64,000 nt of DNA, from NCBI GenBank assembly GCA_017455905.1, contig JAFTLQ010000002.1:1-64000 (forward strand). The letters run 5' to 3'. Below are positions 17,621-26,627 of this stretch, in pieces. Source of the DNA: Clostridia bacterium. Its GTDB lineage: Bacteria > Bacillota > Clostridia > Oscillospirales > CAG-272. Numbering within the stretch: the first letter of the stretch is position 1; the number at the start of each line of letters is the position of its first letter. The notes under the pieces are model-generated. The model made no database searches. It saw only the letters and a program-made list of their open reading frames with translations, and was not told the origin of the DNA. The translations under genes were made by a program, and so were the position numbers.

Positions 17621-17649
17621 ATTATACACGCTTCCTTCCCATTTGTCAA
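17621..17649 (-). promoter_or_regulatory. Promoter of rplJ-rplL
   Basis: Perfect consensus on the minus strand: TTGACA (17644-17649), a 17-base spacer and TATAAT (17621-17626), fitting a highly expressed ribosomal operon. Confidence 0.9.
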
Positions 17650-17726
17650 GCCCTTTCGTGAAAAAAAGTGAAAAATTTTCTGTCTCACGCTTTTTTTGCC
17701 TTGTAGGAGATTTTTTTGCGAATATA

Positions 17727-17755
17727 TTGATTTTTTGCGGTAAGTGGTGTATAAT
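17727..17755 (+). promoter_or_regulatory. Promoter of the DUF1858-trmK-nif3 group
   Basis: TTGATT (17727-17732), 17 bases, TATAAT (17750-17755), about 30 bases before the DUF1858 start codon. Confidence 0.8.
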
Positions 17756-17787
17756 AACGAAAAAAGGAAAAAAGAAAGGATATACCC

Positions 17788-17994
17788 ATGAACGTAACCA
17801 AAACAACGCTGATCGGCGATATTCTCGATCATGACGTCGAGTGTGCCCGTTTCTTCTTTGAGATCGGCATGCATTGCCTCGGTTGCCCTCATTCGAGAGG
17901 CGAGTCCGTGGAGGAGGCTTGCGCCGTACACGGAACGGACGCTGACGCGCTGGTAGAAAAGATCAACGCATTTTTGCAATCGAAGAACGCATGA
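17788..17994 (+). CDS. DUF1858 domain protein (hybrid-cluster-associated redox disulfide type)
   Basis: 68 residues covering the whole DUF1858 domain, with IGDILDHDVECARFFFEIGM and the redox-type pair CLGC. Relatives in anaerobes sit near hybrid cluster protein or act as small redox or metal carriers; a direct function is not established. The start follows AAAGGA. Its stop overlaps the trmK start (ATGA), so the two are coupled. Confidence 0.85.
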   Translation: MNVTKTTLIGDILDHDVECARFFFEIGMHCLGCPHSRGESVEEACAVHGTDADALVEKINAFLQSKNA

Positions 17995-18677
17995 GCACCG
18001 CCCTTTGCGATCCGCGCCTTGGCTCGGCGGCCTCGCTCGTGAGGCAGGGGGCGGTCTTTGCCGATATCGGCACCGACCACGCGTACCTGCCCCTTTTTCT
18101 TTTGGAAAGCGGCCGCATTACGCGTGCTCTTTGCACCGATATCACTGACGGCCCGCTTGCCTCGGCACGAGCGCACGCGTCGGGTTCTCCTGTGCGCTCG
18201 CGTATGGAGTTTATCAAGACCGACGGCCTTGACGGCCTTTCGTCGCGCGGGCTGACCGATATCGCCATCTGCGGTATGGGCGGCGAGCTGATCGCCGATA
18301 TCCTGTCCCGTGCGCCCTTCGTGCGCGATGCCAATATCCGTCTGATCCTGCAGCCGATGACGCGGCAGGAGCATTTGCGTCGGTATCTTGCCCGCGAGGG
18401 CTTTGCCATCACCGACGAATGCTACAGCGAGTCGGACGGTAAATATTATCTTACCCTTGCCGCCCATTTTACGGGCGAGGTGCGCGAGCTGACCGTGGAG
18501 CAGGCGACGGTGGGGCTTGTCCCCGTGCCGCCGTCGTGTGTCGCCTATCGCGGGTATCTTATGCGTAAGCGGCAGGCGCTGTCGCGTGCCGTCGAGGGCA
18601 AACGCCGCGGCGGAGAGGATGTCTCCGAGCCGAGCGCAGCGCTTCTTGCGATCGAACATATCCTGAATAACGGATGA
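17991..18677 (+). CDS. trmK: tRNA (adenine22-N1)-methyltransferase
   Basis: SAM-dependent methylation of A22 in the D-loop of tRNA. 228 residues with the SAM site VFADIGTDHAYLPLFLL, the DI-A-ICGMGG block typical of TrmK, and LQPMTRQEHLRRYL. The C-terminal third is a helical, probably tRNA-contacting, extension. In many Bacillota trmK lies next to a Nif3-like gene, as here. The start overlaps the DUF1858 stop. Confidence 0.9.
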   Translation: MSTALCDPRLGSAASLVRQGAVFADIGTDHAYLPLFLLESGRITRALCTDITDGPLASARAHASGSPVRSRMEFIKTDGLDGLSSRGLTDIAICGMGGELIADILSRAPFVRDANIRLILQPMTRQEHLRRYLAREGFAITDECYSESDGKYYLTLAAHFTGEVRELTVEQATVGLVPVPPSCVAYRGYLMRKRQALSRAVEGKRRGGEDVSEPSAALLAIEHILNNG

Positions 18678-18691
18678 AGGAGGTACCGACC

Positions 18692-19453
18692 ATGACGGTA
18701 CAAGCCTTATATAACGTACTTACCGAGCGGATCCCCGAGCAGCTGCGGGAGTCGTGGGACAACGATGGGAAAATGTGTGTGCCCGATCCCGATCGGACCG
18801 TGCGTCGGGCCATCGTGGCGCTTGACGTCACCGAGGAGGTCGTGGATTATGCGATCGCCAACGCGTGTGATCTGATCGTTTCGCATCACCCGCTCGTGTT
18901 TCACCCGCTTCGCTCGCTGAACGGGGAGGATCCCGTCGCGCGTAAGCTGATCAAGCTGATCGCGGCGCAGGTGGCCGTGTTCTCCTTTCATACCCGTGCC
19001 GATCGCGCGGCAGGTGGGGTCAACGACCTTCTGGCCGAGTCGCTCGATCTGTCCAACGTCACGCCCTTTGGGGAGGATGGCCTCGGTCGTATCGGCGAGC
19101 TGGATGAGCAGATGCCGCTGGACGAGTTTGCCTTCGTGCTGAAGGAGCAGCTGGCCGTGCCTCGCGTGCTGCTTGCCGACGGATATACCCCCGTGCGCCG
19201 TGTGGCTGTGGTCGGCGGCGACGGAAAGGACTATCTGGAGGCCGCGCTTGATGCGGGGGCGGATACCTTCGTGTCCGGACGTATCGGCTACAACGTCATG
19301 GAGCAGGCCGCCGAGCGAGGGATCAACCTCGTGGAGGCGGGTCACTACTATACCGAGCAGCGCGTGACGGAGTTCTTTTCGTCGCTGATCGTTGAGGCGG
19401 CTCCGGAGATCGTGGTAGAGATCGTCGATTCCAATATGCTTCGTCTGTTCTGA
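18692..19453 (+). CDS. Nif3-like dinuclear metal centre protein (GTP cyclohydrolase I type 2 homologue)
   Basis: 253 residues. Metal-ligand blocks are ALDVTEEVVDYAI, IVSHHPLVFHPL, FSFHTRADRAAGGVND and the C-terminal EAGHYYTEQ. The family forms a hexameric toroid with a two-metal site; the true substrate is debated. The ATG at 18692 follows GAAGGAGGT and is preferred over the ATG at 18674, which is the overlap with the trmK stop. No PII-like insert is present, so this is the short form. Confidence 0.9.
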   Translation: MTVQALYNVLTERIPEQLRESWDNDGKMCVPDPDRTVRRAIVALDVTEEVVDYAIANACDLIVSHHPLVFHPLRSLNGEDPVARKLIKLIAAQVAVFSFHTRADRAAGGVNDLLAESLDLSNVTPFGEDGLGRIGELDEQMPLDEFAFVLKEQLAVPRVLLADGYTPVRRVAVVGGDGKDYLEAALDAGADTFVSGRIGYNVMEQAAERGINLVEAGHYYTEQRVTEFFSSLIVEAAPEIVVEIVDSNMLRLF

Positions 19454-19482
19454 CACGTCGAGCATTACACCATAGAAAACGT

Positions 19483-19532
19483 AATAAAACGCAAGCGGCC
19501 GCGCCTCGGAAGGATGAGGTGCGGCCGCTTGC
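19483..19532 (-). terminator. Terminator of dapA
   Basis: GCAAGCGGCCGC (19491-19502) pairs perfectly with 19521-19532. Read on the minus strand it is followed by GTTTTATT, giving a terminator for dapA. It may also stop the convergent nif3-like transcript less efficiently. Confidence 0.75.
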
Positions 19533-19561
19533 ATTAGGTGCGGCGTCGGTGCAGGGAATGG

Positions 19562-20449
19562 CTATTCCTCGTTCGTGTAGTCCTGCAGCGTCCTTTGGAG
19601 CACTTGCATGGTCGCCTCGGTCGGTACCGTCAGCGGCAGGCGTACGTCGGGGGTGCACAGTCCCATCATGGACAGCATGGCCTTGACGGGGGTAGGATTG
19701 GTCTCAAGGAACAGCGAGCGGATAAGAGGAAGCAGATGCAGCTGTGCCGACAGGCTTTCCTCGCGATGTCCCTCAAAAAACGCACGGCAGATGTGTCCCG
19801 TCGCCACGGGCAGAACGTTCGACACGACGGAAATGACCCCTCGACCGCCGAGGGCGAGGGTGGTGTAAATCTGAGAGTCATTGCCTGCGTACAAGTGCAG
19901 CTCGTCGCCAAAGCTCGCCAGCATGACCAGGCGATCCGCCGAATCGGCGGCTTCTTTTATGCCGACGATGCGCTCGCAATCGGCGAGCGTCTTTAACTGC
20001 CGCTCGTTTAGGTGAACACCGGTTCTTGACGGCACATTGTAAAGAAGTATTGGCACATCGGCACTATCGGCTATGGAAAGATAGTGTCGGATCAACCCTT
20101 CCTCCGTGCCTTTGTTGTAGTACGGCGTGACACACAGCACGCCATCGCACCCAAGGGAAGCTGCCATGCGCGTGTGCCGGACGGCCACGGCGGTGTCGTT
20201 GGTTCCCGTGCCGTACAGAAGCTTGCATCGGCCGCGCACGGTGTCCTTGACGTGTCGGAACAGCTCGTACCGCTCTCCGTCGGTCAACGTGGCGGCCTCG
20301 CCCGTTGTTCCGCCGATGACGAGCGCGTCGATCGAGGCCTGCAGCTGTCGCTCGATCAGACGGTCGAGCGCGATAAAATCGATCGCACCGCTACGCAGCG
20401 GTGTGACGAGGGCGGTGGCGGTTCCGCTAAATATGGCAATCTTTTTCAT
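19562..20449 (-). CDS. dapA: 4-hydroxy-tetrahydrodipicolinate synthase
   Basis: Condenses pyruvate with aspartate semialdehyde, committing carbon to lysine and diaminopimelate. 295 residues with [10 protein letters not shown] (phosphate/pyruvate loop), the Tyr of [23 protein letters not shown] and the Schiff-base Lys in IVGIKEAA. It stands alone, divergent from queA, about 100 bases away. No clear consensus promoter is visible on its side. Catalytic residues of DapA are intact, which distinguishes it from N-acetylneuraminate lyases. Confidence 0.93.
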   Translation of the reverse strand: MKKIAIFSGTATALVTPLRSGAIDFIALDRLIERQLQASIDALVIGGTTGEAATLTDGERYELFRHVKDTVRGRCKLLYGTGTNDTAVAVRHTRMAASLGCDGVLCVTPYYNKGTEEGLIRHYLSIADSADVPILLYNVPSRTGVHLNERQLKTLADCERIVGIKEAADSADRLVMLASFGDELHLYAGNDSQIYTTLALGGRGVISVVSNVLPVATGHICRAFFEGHREESLSAQLHLLPLIRSLFLETNPTPVKAMLSMMGLCTPDVRLPLTVPTEATMQVLQRTLQDYTNEE

Positions 20450-20474
20450 TTTATATCTTTTCTTTCAATCGTAC

Positions 20475-20503
20475 TTGAAAAATGACGGCGTATCGTGTAT
20501 AAT
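20475..20503 (+). promoter_or_regulatory. Promoter of queA
   Basis: TTGAAA (20475-20480), 17 bases, TATAAT (20498-20503). Confidence 0.8.
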
Positions 20504-20555
20504 GAAGCATGCCGATCTGATATCAGTATATGCAAATCATCTGTCAGGAGAACCC

Positions 20556-21638
20556 ATGGAAACCATTGAAACGACCATTGTCAACGACCGTCCTAGCACC
20601 GATCTTGATACGCACGATTTTTATTTTGACCTGCCCGAGGAGCTGATCGCTCAATCGCCCTCGCCCGAGCGAGACGGCTGCCGTCTGTTGGTCCTTGATC
20701 GCACGAGCGGTGCCATGGAGCACCGCGTTTTTCGCGACATTATTGACTACCTTCGACCTGAGGATATGCTGGTCGTCAATTCGTCCAAGGTCATACCGGC
20801 GCGCTTGCTTGGCAAGACGTGTGCGACGGGGGCGGATATGGAGCTGCTTCTTCTGCGTATGCTGGACAGCGGCGAATGGGAAACGCTGGTTCGTCCCGGC
20901 AAGCGTGCGAAGGTCGGCGCCGCCTTTACCTTTGGCGGATGTCTGACGGCGACGGTGACGGGGATCGTTGAGGGCGGCAACCGAACGGTTCGCTTTTCCT
21001 ATGACACCGACCGCTTTCATACCATATACGAGGTGCTTGACGCAGTCGGGCAGATGCCTTTACCGCCGTACATTACGAAGAAGCTGGAGAACCGCGACGA
21101 CTATCAGACCGTCTACGCAAAGACGGAGGGCTCGGCCGCCGCTCCGACGGCGGGACTGCACTTCACCGAGGAGCTGCTTGCTCGCATCCGTGAGAAGGGT
21201 GTCGGCTACGGGGAGGTGACGTTGCACGTCGGTCTTGGCACCTTCCGTCCGGTCAAGGTCGACAAGATCCGTGACCATCATATGCACGGGGAGCGCTTCG
21301 TCGTGACCGACGAGGTAGCCGAGCAGATCAATCGTCGCCGCGCGGCGGGCGGCCGCATCATTGCCGTTGGCACGACCTCCTGCCGAGTATTGGAGAGTGC
21401 CTCTGATTCCGATGGCATTGTTCATCCCATGAGCGCCGAGACCGGTATTTTCATCTACCCGGGCTATCGCTTCAAGGCCATTGATGCCTTGATCACCAAC
21501 TTTCACCTTCCCGAAAGCACCCTCATTATGCTGGTCAGCGCGCTTGCGGGCACCGAGCATACCTTGGACGCGTATCGGGTGGCGGTGCAGGAGAGGTATC
21601 GGTTTTTCTCTTTCGGCGACGCGATGCTGATTGTATAA
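20556..21638 (+). CDS. queA: S-adenosylmethionine:tRNA ribosyltransferase-isomerase
   Basis: Adds the epoxycyclopentane moiety to preQ1 at the tRNA wobble base during queuosine synthesis. 360 residues from an ATG with CAGGAG eight bases upstream. Hallmarks: [12 protein letters not shown] near the N-terminus, [33 protein letters not shown] and [18 protein letters not shown]. The frame stays open far upstream into the dapA region, but family homology begins around residue 15 of this start. The last codons and the stop lie inside the first of three tandem repeats. Confidence 0.95.
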   Translation: METIETTIVNDRPSTDLDTHDFYFDLPEELIAQSPSPERDGCRLLVLDRTSGAMEHRVFRDIIDYLRPEDMLVVNSSKVIPARLLGKTCATGADMELLLLRMLDSGEWETLVRPGKRAKVGAAFTFGGCLTATVTGIVEGGNRTVRFSYDTDRFHTIYEVLDAVGQMPLPPYITKKLENRDDYQTVYAKTEGSAAAPTAGLHFTEELLARIREKGVGYGEVTLHVGLGTFRPVKVDKIRDHHMHGERFVVTDEVAEQINRRRAAGGRIIAVGTTSCRVLESASDSDGIVHPMSAETGIFIYPGYRFKAIDALITNFHLPESTLIMLVSALAGTEHTLDAYRVAVQERYRFFSFGDAMLIV

Positions 21639-22008
21639 AATCCGCCATACGGCGTTAAAGCTGCGACTCAGTCAAATCGCCGTAGGTAACTACGGCTTCA
21701 TTTCCTTCGCTTGCTTTGCCTTGTCTTGCGAATTTTCTACTGCTCAGCAAGCGGATCGTATAAAATCCGCCATATGGCGTTAAAGCTGCGACTCAGTCAA
21801 ATCGCCGTAGGTAACTACGGCTTCATTTCCTTCGCTTGCTTTGCCTTGTCTTGCGAATTTTCTACTGCTCAGCAAGCGGATCGTATAAAATCCGCCATAC
21901 GGCGTTAAAGCTGCGACTTGTCGTCCTCAACGCAGGTAACTACGGCTTCATTTCCTTCGCTTGCTTTGCCTTGTCTTGAACGATTTTCGCTACTCGGCGA
22001 GATGATTG
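21634..22008. repeat. Three tandem copies of a 125-bp intergenic repeat
   Basis: Copies start at 21634, 21759 and 21884, each at TATAAAATCCGCCATA. Copies 1 and 2 are nearly identical (the clearest difference is CATACGG versus CATATGG). Copy 3 diverges after TTAAAGCTGCGACT but rejoins at GGTAACTACGGC. Each contains the hairpin arm sequence CTACGGC; in copies 1 and 2 it forms GCCGTAG-GTAA-CTACGGC. The unit is not a multiple of three and frames through it are not conserved, so it is not coding. It looks like an interspersed REP- or MITE-like element. Confidence 0.9.
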
Positions 22009-22031
22009 ATAAAACCAATACGTGAGCAAAA

Positions 22032-22853
22032 ATGAAAACAACGATTTACATTTGCCCCGTTTGCTGGCAGGAATTAACGGAAGATGCGACACGCGCGGTA
22101 TGTCCGCGCGGACATGCCTTCGATCGGGCGAAGGAGGGGTATTTCAACCTTCTGCTTTCCGAGCGCGGCGGTGTACACGGGGATAACCGTGACATGATCC
22201 TGTCGCGCAAGCGCTTTCTTGAACGTGGATACTACGACGGTATCAGCGCACGCGTGTGCGAGCACGTGGTGGCACATATGCCGCAGGGCGGCGTGCTGCT
22301 GGACGAGGGAGCCGGTGAGGGCTTTTATACGGCACGCATGGCCGACGCCTTGGAGACTGTCGGGCGTGAGGCACAGTTGTTTGCCTTTGATATATCGAAG
22401 GACGCCGTTAAGCTGGCGTCCCGTCGGTCGAAGATGCTTCGTACGGCGGTGGCCGGAATCTATCATATGCCTGTCGCTACCGAGAGCGTGGACGTGGCCG
22501 TCAATCTGTTTGCGCCCCTGGCGGCGGAGGAAACGCATCGCGTACTGCGTGCGGGCGGCATCTTCCTTCTTGCCGTGCCCGAACGGGAGCATCTCTTTTC
22601 TCTCAAAGAGGTCCTATACGACACGCCGTATAAAAACACGGTAGCGGACGAGGCGCTTGCAGGCTTTTCACTGCTTTCGACAGAGGAAATCCGTTACGAG
22701 GCGACCGTCGATGGGCAAGAGGCGCTGATCGATCTGCTTCGGATGACGCCGTACGGGTACCGCACGCCGCGGGCGGGCTGGGAACGTCTGATGTCCTACG
22801 AGAGACTTCGTATCCCCGTGCACATCCGTCTGTTTATTTATAAAAAGGTATAA
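22032..22853 (+). CDS. rlmA: 23S rRNA guanine N1-methyltransferase, RlmA family
   Basis: Methylates a guanine of 23S rRNA helix 35 near the peptide exit tunnel (G745 or G748 by family). 273 residues. An N-terminal zinc finger (CPVC, then CPRGHAFD, residues about 8-30) precedes KEGYFNLL, a family marker. The Rossmann SAM site is LLDEGAGEGFYTARMADAL, with AFDISKDAVKLAS next. The Gram-positive TlrB-type members confer resistance to macrolides such as tylosin, but that cannot be told apart here. Confidence 0.88.
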   Translation: MKTTIYICPVCWQELTEDATRAVCPRGHAFDRAKEGYFNLLLSERGGVHGDNRDMILSRKRFLERGYYDGISARVCEHVVAHMPQGGVLLDEGAGEGFYTARMADALETVGREAQLFAFDISKDAVKLASRRSKMLRTAVAGIYHMPVATESVDVAVNLFAPLAAEETHRVLRAGGIFLLAVPEREHLFSLKEVLYDTPYKNTVADEALAGFSLLSTEEIRYEATVDGQEALIDLLRMTPYGYRTPRAGWERLMSYERLRIPVHIRLFIYKKV

Positions 22854-22922
22854 AAGCGGAGATGTGCCTGTATATGCAAATGTGAACAATTTGAAAACTT
22901 TTCCTTTCTTGCATCTTTTTTC

Positions 22923-22951
22923 TTGCATTCGGGTGGATAATATGGTACAAT
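22923..22951 (+). promoter_or_regulatory. Promoter of the small gene at 22994
   Basis: TTGCAT (22923-22928), 17 bases, TACAAT (22946-22951), about 40 bases before the start codon. Confidence 0.65.
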
Positions 22952-22993
22952 CACTTAGTTTCAAAGAAAAAGAAAAAGAAAGGAGATATGAAC

Positions 22994-23227
22994 ATGCAAA
23001 AGACGATCTGCAAGAGAGTGTATGATACCGATGCGTCGACGGTTGTGAAGAAGGTGTGCGTCGGTACGTTTGGTGATGCGGCCGGCTATGAGGAAACGCT
23101 GTACATGACGGCGGACGGCCTGTACTTCGTGTACACCAACGGCGGTGAAGAGTCCCCCTATACTGCGGAGGACATCAAGCGTATGTCGAAGGCAAACGCG
23201 GACAAGTGGCTGGAAGCTCACGCCTAA
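22994..23227 (+). CDS. Small conserved-looking protein of unknown function
   Basis: 77 residues from the ATG at 22994, eight bases after AGGAG (22981-22985). The ATG at 22988 is too close to that site. I do not recognise the family. It has an aromatic-rich beta-like middle (EETLYMTADGLYFVYTNGG) and a helical C-terminus (SKANADKWLEAHA). No signal peptide or membrane segment. It has its own promoter and terminator, so it is a complete monocistronic unit. Confidence 0.75.
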   Translation: MQKTICKRVYDTDASTVVKKVCVGTFGDAAGYEETLYMTADGLYFVYTNGGEESPYTAEDIKRMSKANADKWLEAHA

Positions 23228-23231
23228 AATG

Positions 23232-23290
23232 AAAAAGCGCTCTCATGCCCCGGGATACTTTCCCTGACGGATGCGTGAGAGCGTTTTTTA
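23232..23290 (+). terminator. Terminator after the small gene
   Basis: A long stem, AAAAAGCGCTCTCATGC with GCGTGAGAGCGTTTTTT, separates the small gene from nrdG. Confidence 0.85.
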
Positions 23291-23377
23291 TAATTAAATG
23301 CAATTTTTGTATGCATTTTGTATACATATATTTACAAAAATGACATATATCAAATACTATAGAGGACAGGAGAACGG

Positions 23378-24073
23378 ATGATGCATATTTGCGGATTTCA
23401 GAAAATGACGCTGTTGGATTTCCCTGGGAAGGTGGCCTGTATCGTATTTACGGCAGGATGCAACCTTCGATGCCCCTTTTGTCACAACGCATCCCTTGTG
23501 ACGCACATCCGACCGGAGGAGAGGATCGACGAGGAGGAGATCTTCCGTTACCTGGAGAAGCGCCGCAACATGCTCGACGGCGTCTGCATCACGGGTGGAG
23601 AACCCTTGCTGCAAAAGGATATTGCGTCATTTATCCGCCGCATCAAGGGCTTGGGACTGCTGGTCAAGCTCGATACCAACGGCACCGATCCTGCCGCGCT
23701 TCGCTCGCTCATCGACGAGAGGCTGGTGGATTACGTGGCCGTAGACATAAAAAATGCCCCCGCACGTTATGCGCAGACCGTCGGCATCGAAGACTTTGAC
23801 CTTGCTCCGATCCGTGCGACGCTGGCACTTTTGGCCGAGGGACGCGTCCCGTACGAGCTGCGAACGACGGTCGTTCGCGAATTTCACGATGTCAAGGACA
23901 TTGAGCAATTGGTCGATTTTATTGACGGTGCGCCGCGCTATTTCCTACAAACCTTTACCGATTCGGGGGATCTGATCGGCGACGCGGCCATGTCCGCACA
24001 CCCTCGCGAGGTTATGGAGCAGATGGCAGAGATCGCACAAAAACGCATTCCGGAGGTTGGGATCCGCGGATGA
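23378..24073 (+). CDS. nrdG: Anaerobic ribonucleotide reductase activating protein
   Basis: Radical-SAM enzyme that installs the glycyl radical on NrdD. 231 residues with the cluster motif CNLRCPFC preceded by LLDFPGKVACIVFTAG, the SAM-contact GGEPLLQKDI and LDTNGTDPAAL. This is the longer activating-enzyme type, common next to nrdD in Clostridia. CAGGAGA lies before the double ATG at 23378/23381. It precedes nrdD, separated by NrdR-like boxes and a second promoter. Confidence 0.92.
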   Translation: MMHICGFQKMTLLDFPGKVACIVFTAGCNLRCPFCHNASLVTHIRPEERIDEEEIFRYLEKRRNMLDGVCITGGEPLLQKDIASFIRRIKGLGLLVKLDTNGTDPAALRSLIDERLVDYVAVDIKNAPARYAQTVGIEDFDLAPIRATLALLAEGRVPYELRTTVVREFHDVKDIEQLVDFIDGAPRYFLQTFTDSGDLIGDAAMSAHPREVMEQMAEIAQKRIPEVGIRG

Positions 24074-24078
24074 TGACA

Positions 24079-24126
24079 ACACAACATCTTGTGTAAGTTT
24101 TTTAAAAAAATCACAAGATGTTGTGT
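24079..24126 (+). promoter_or_regulatory. Two NrdR-like boxes between nrdG and nrdD
   Basis: ACACAACATCTTGTGT (24079-24094) and TCACAAGATGTTGTGT (24111-24126) are near-palindromic 16-mers matching the general form of NrdR boxes (ACAC-N8-GTGT). Their spacing is 32 bp, about three helical turns. They lie just upstream of the nrdD -35 box. Together they also form a long stem followed by TTTTTG, so they may double as a terminator of nrdG. Confidence 0.7.
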
Positions 24127-24134
24127 TTTTGCTA

Positions 24135-24162
24135 TTGACAAATGAAAAAAACGGTGTATAAT
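24135..24162 (+). promoter_or_regulatory. Promoter of nrdD
   Basis: TTGACA (24135-24140), 16 bases, TATAAT (24157-24162), directly downstream of the NrdR-like boxes. Confidence 0.8.
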
Positions 24163-24248
24163 AGATGCAGTATAACACGCTGCACCACTCGCAGCGGAAC
24201 AAACCAACGAACAACAGTATAGTAATAGTAAAGGAAAGGAACACACCT

Positions 24249-26618
24249 ATGTATCAGGTACTCAAAAGAGACGGCTCGGTCGTAAACTTTGACCTTGCCA
24301 AGATCAAGAACGCTATGATCCAGGCCTTCGATGCCTGCGGTAAAAATTATCACGTCGATATCATCGATTTCCTTGCACTGAAGGTGACGGCGGATTTCGA
24401 GCCCAAGATCACGGACGACAAGATCACCGTCGAAAACATTCAGGACAGCGTTGAGTCCGTGCTGATCAAGGCGGGCTATGACGACGTATCCAAAGCCTAC
24501 ATTCTTTATAGAAAGCAAAGAGAGCGTCTTCGCAACCTCGGCACCTCCATTATCAACTATCAGGAGACCGTGGACGGTTACCTGAAGAACCTTGACTGGC
24601 GTGTCAAGGAGAATTCGACGGTCACCTATTCCGTCGGCGGCCTGATCCTCAGCAACTCGGGCGCGATCACGGCCAACTATTGGCTCAGTGAGATCTACGA
24701 CAACGAGATCGCCGATGCTCACCGCAACGCGGACATCCATCTGCACGACCTGTCCATGCTGACGGGCTACTGCGCCGGATGGTCGCTCAAGCAGCTCATC
24801 CAGGAGGGTCTTGGCGGCGTGACCGGCAAGATCACCTCGGCTCCCGCTAAGCATCTGGCTACGCTGTGCAACCAGATGGTCAACTTCCTCGGTATCATGC
24901 AGAACGAGTGGGCGGGCGCACAGGCCTTCTCCTCCTTCGATACCTATCTTGCTCCCTTCGTCAAGGTGGACAACCTCTCCTACGATCAGGTCAAGAAGTG
25001 CATCGAATCCTTCATCTACGGCGTGAACACGCCCAGCCGTTGGGGCACGCAGGCACCCTTCTCGAACATCACCCTTGACTGGGTCGTTCCGAAGGATCTG
25101 GCCGAGCTCAACTGTATCATCGGCGGTAAAGAGGTCGACTTCAAGTACAAGGATTGCCAGCGCGAGATGGATATCGTCAACCGCGCCTTCATCGAGATCA
25201 TGATCGAGGGCGACGCCAACGGCCGCGGCTTCCAGTATCCTATTCCCACCTATTCCATCACCCGCGATTTCGACTGGTCGGATACCGAAAACAACCGTCT
25301 TCTGTTTGAAATGACGGCCAAATACGGTACGCCGTACTTCTCCAACTACATCAACAGCGACATGGAGCCCAGCGACGTGCGCAGTATGTGCTGCCGTCTG
25401 CGTCTGGATCTGCGCGAGCTTCGCAAGAAGTCGGGCGGTTATTTCGGTAGCGGTGAGAGCACCGGTTCGGTCGGTGTCGTTACCATCAACATGCCCCGTA
25501 TCGCGTATCTGTCCAAGACACCCGAGGAATTCTATGCCCGTCTGGATCACATGATGGACATTGCAGCTCGCTCGCTCAAGATCAAGCGTACCGTTATCAC
25601 CAAGATGCTTGACGCCGGTCTGTATCCCTACACCAAGCGTTACCTTGGCACCTTCAACAATCACTTCTCGACCATCGGTCTTGTCGGTATGAACGAGGTT
25701 GGTCTTAACGCCAACTGGCTGCGTGCCGATATGACGCACGAGAAGACGCAGAAGTTCACCGCTGACGTTCTCAACCACATGCGTGATCGTCTGTCCGACT
25801 ATCAGGAAATGTACGGCGACCTTTATAACCTCGAAGCAACACCCGCAGAGAGCACGGCATTCCGTTTGGCCAAGCACGACAAGAAGAAGTACCCCGGCAT
25901 TCTGACTGCTGCCAAGAAGGAAGACGATGCTCCGTACTACACCAACAGCTCCCACCTGCCCGTCGGTTACACCGAGGATATCTTCACGGCACTTGACATT
26001 CAGGACGAGCTGCAGACGCTGTATACCTCCGGTACCGTCTTCCACGCCTTCCTTGGCGAGAAGATGCCTGACTGGAAGTCGGCAGCTAACCTTGTGCGCA
26101 AGATCGCCGAGAACTACAAGCTCCCCTATTACACGCTCTCTCCCACTTATTCGGTCTGCAAAAATCACGGCTACATTTCCGGTGAGGTCTACACCTGCCC
26201 CGAATGCGGTGAAAAGACCGAGGTGTACAGCCGTATCACCGGTTACTACCGTCCTGTACAGAACTGGAACGACGGTAAGTCACAGGAATTCCGTGACCGT
26301 AAGGTGTACGATATTCCGAACTCCCGCCTGAAGCGCAACGGTCGTGTGGTCGAGGATGCTGCTGAGACTACCTGCGAGGCTTGTGCCGAGGAGGATCGCA
26401 CGCTCCTGTTCACGACGGCTACCTGCCCCAACTGCAAGATCGCAGCGGCGGCGCTGGAAAAGGCAGGCGTTGCGTTCGAGAAGATCCTTGCCAACGACGA
26501 TCCAGCGCTGGCTACCAAGCTTGGTATCAAGCAGGCACCGACCCTTCTCGTCGTAAAGGGTGGCGTTGCGGAGAAATACGTCGGCGTATCGGAAATCAAA
26601 AAGTTCCTCGGCAAATAA
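24249..26618 (+). CDS. nrdD: Anaerobic ribonucleoside-triphosphate reductase with C-terminal thioredoxin-like domain
   Basis: Class III reductase that makes deoxynucleotides without oxygen. 789 residues. Residues 1-90 are an ATP-cone (MYQVLKRDGSVVNFD). The catalytic barrel follows. Cysteines including CPECG (zinc site) lie just before the glycyl-radical loop RITGYYRPVQNWN, ending near EFRDRKVYD. After a linker, residues about 715-789 form a thioredoxin-like domain with the redox pair in TATCPNCK and the cis-Pro QAPTLLV. Most NrdD proteins end soon after the glycyl loop, so this is a fusion. trxB lies ten bases downstream, suggesting electron delivery from NADPH through the fused domain. Confidence 0.95.
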   Translation: MYQVLKRDGSVVNFDLAKIKNAMIQAFDACGKNYHVDIIDFLALKVTADFEPKITDDKITVENIQDSVESVLIKAGYDDVSKAYILYRKQRERLRNLGTSIINYQETVDGYLKNLDWRVKENSTVTYSVGGLILSNSGAITANYWLSEIYDNEIADAHRNADIHLHDLSMLTGYCAGWSLKQLIQEGLGGVTGKITSAPAKHLATLCNQMVNFLGIMQNEWAGAQAFSSFDTYLAPFVKVDNLSYDQVKKCIESFIYGVNTPSRWGTQAPFSNITLDWVVPKDLAELNCIIGGKEVDFKYKDCQREMDIVNRAFIEIMIEGDANGRGFQYPIPTYSITRDFDWSDTENNRLLFEMTAKYGTPYFSNYINSDMEPSDVRSMCCRLRLDLRELRKKSGGYFGSGESTGSVGVVTINMPRIAYLSKTPEEFYARLDHMMDIAARSLKIKRTVITKMLDAGLYPYTKRYLGTFNNHFSTIGLVGMNEVGLNANWLRADMTHEKTQKFTADVLNHMRDRLSDYQEMYGDLYNLEATPAESTAFRLAKHDKKKYPGILTAAKKEDDAPYYTNSSHLPVGYTEDIFTALDIQDELQTLYTSGTVFHAFLGEKMPDWKSAANLVRKIAENYKLPYYTLSPTYSVCKNHGYISGEVYTCPECGEKTEVYSRITGYYRPVQNWNDGKSQEFRDRKVYDIPNSRLKRNGRVVEDAAETTCEACAEEDRTLLFTTATCPNCKIAAAALEKAGVAFEKILANDDPALATKLGIKQAPTLLVVKGGVAEKYVGVSEIKKFLGK

Positions 26619-26627
26619 GAGGCACCT

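Noticed and set aside
20127..20555. N-terminal extension of queA
   Set aside because: The frame is open by chance through the dapA start and the divergent promoter. The promoter at 20475 and ribosome site at 20545 place the start at 20556.
21711..21908. 65-codon frame inside the tandem repeats
   Set aside because: The repeat unit is 125 bases, so each copy is read in a different frame; no ribosome site.
24132..26168. Open frame of 678 codons on the minus strand
   Set aside because: Antisense to nrdD. No recognisable motif, and it covers the nrdD promoter and the NrdR-like boxes.
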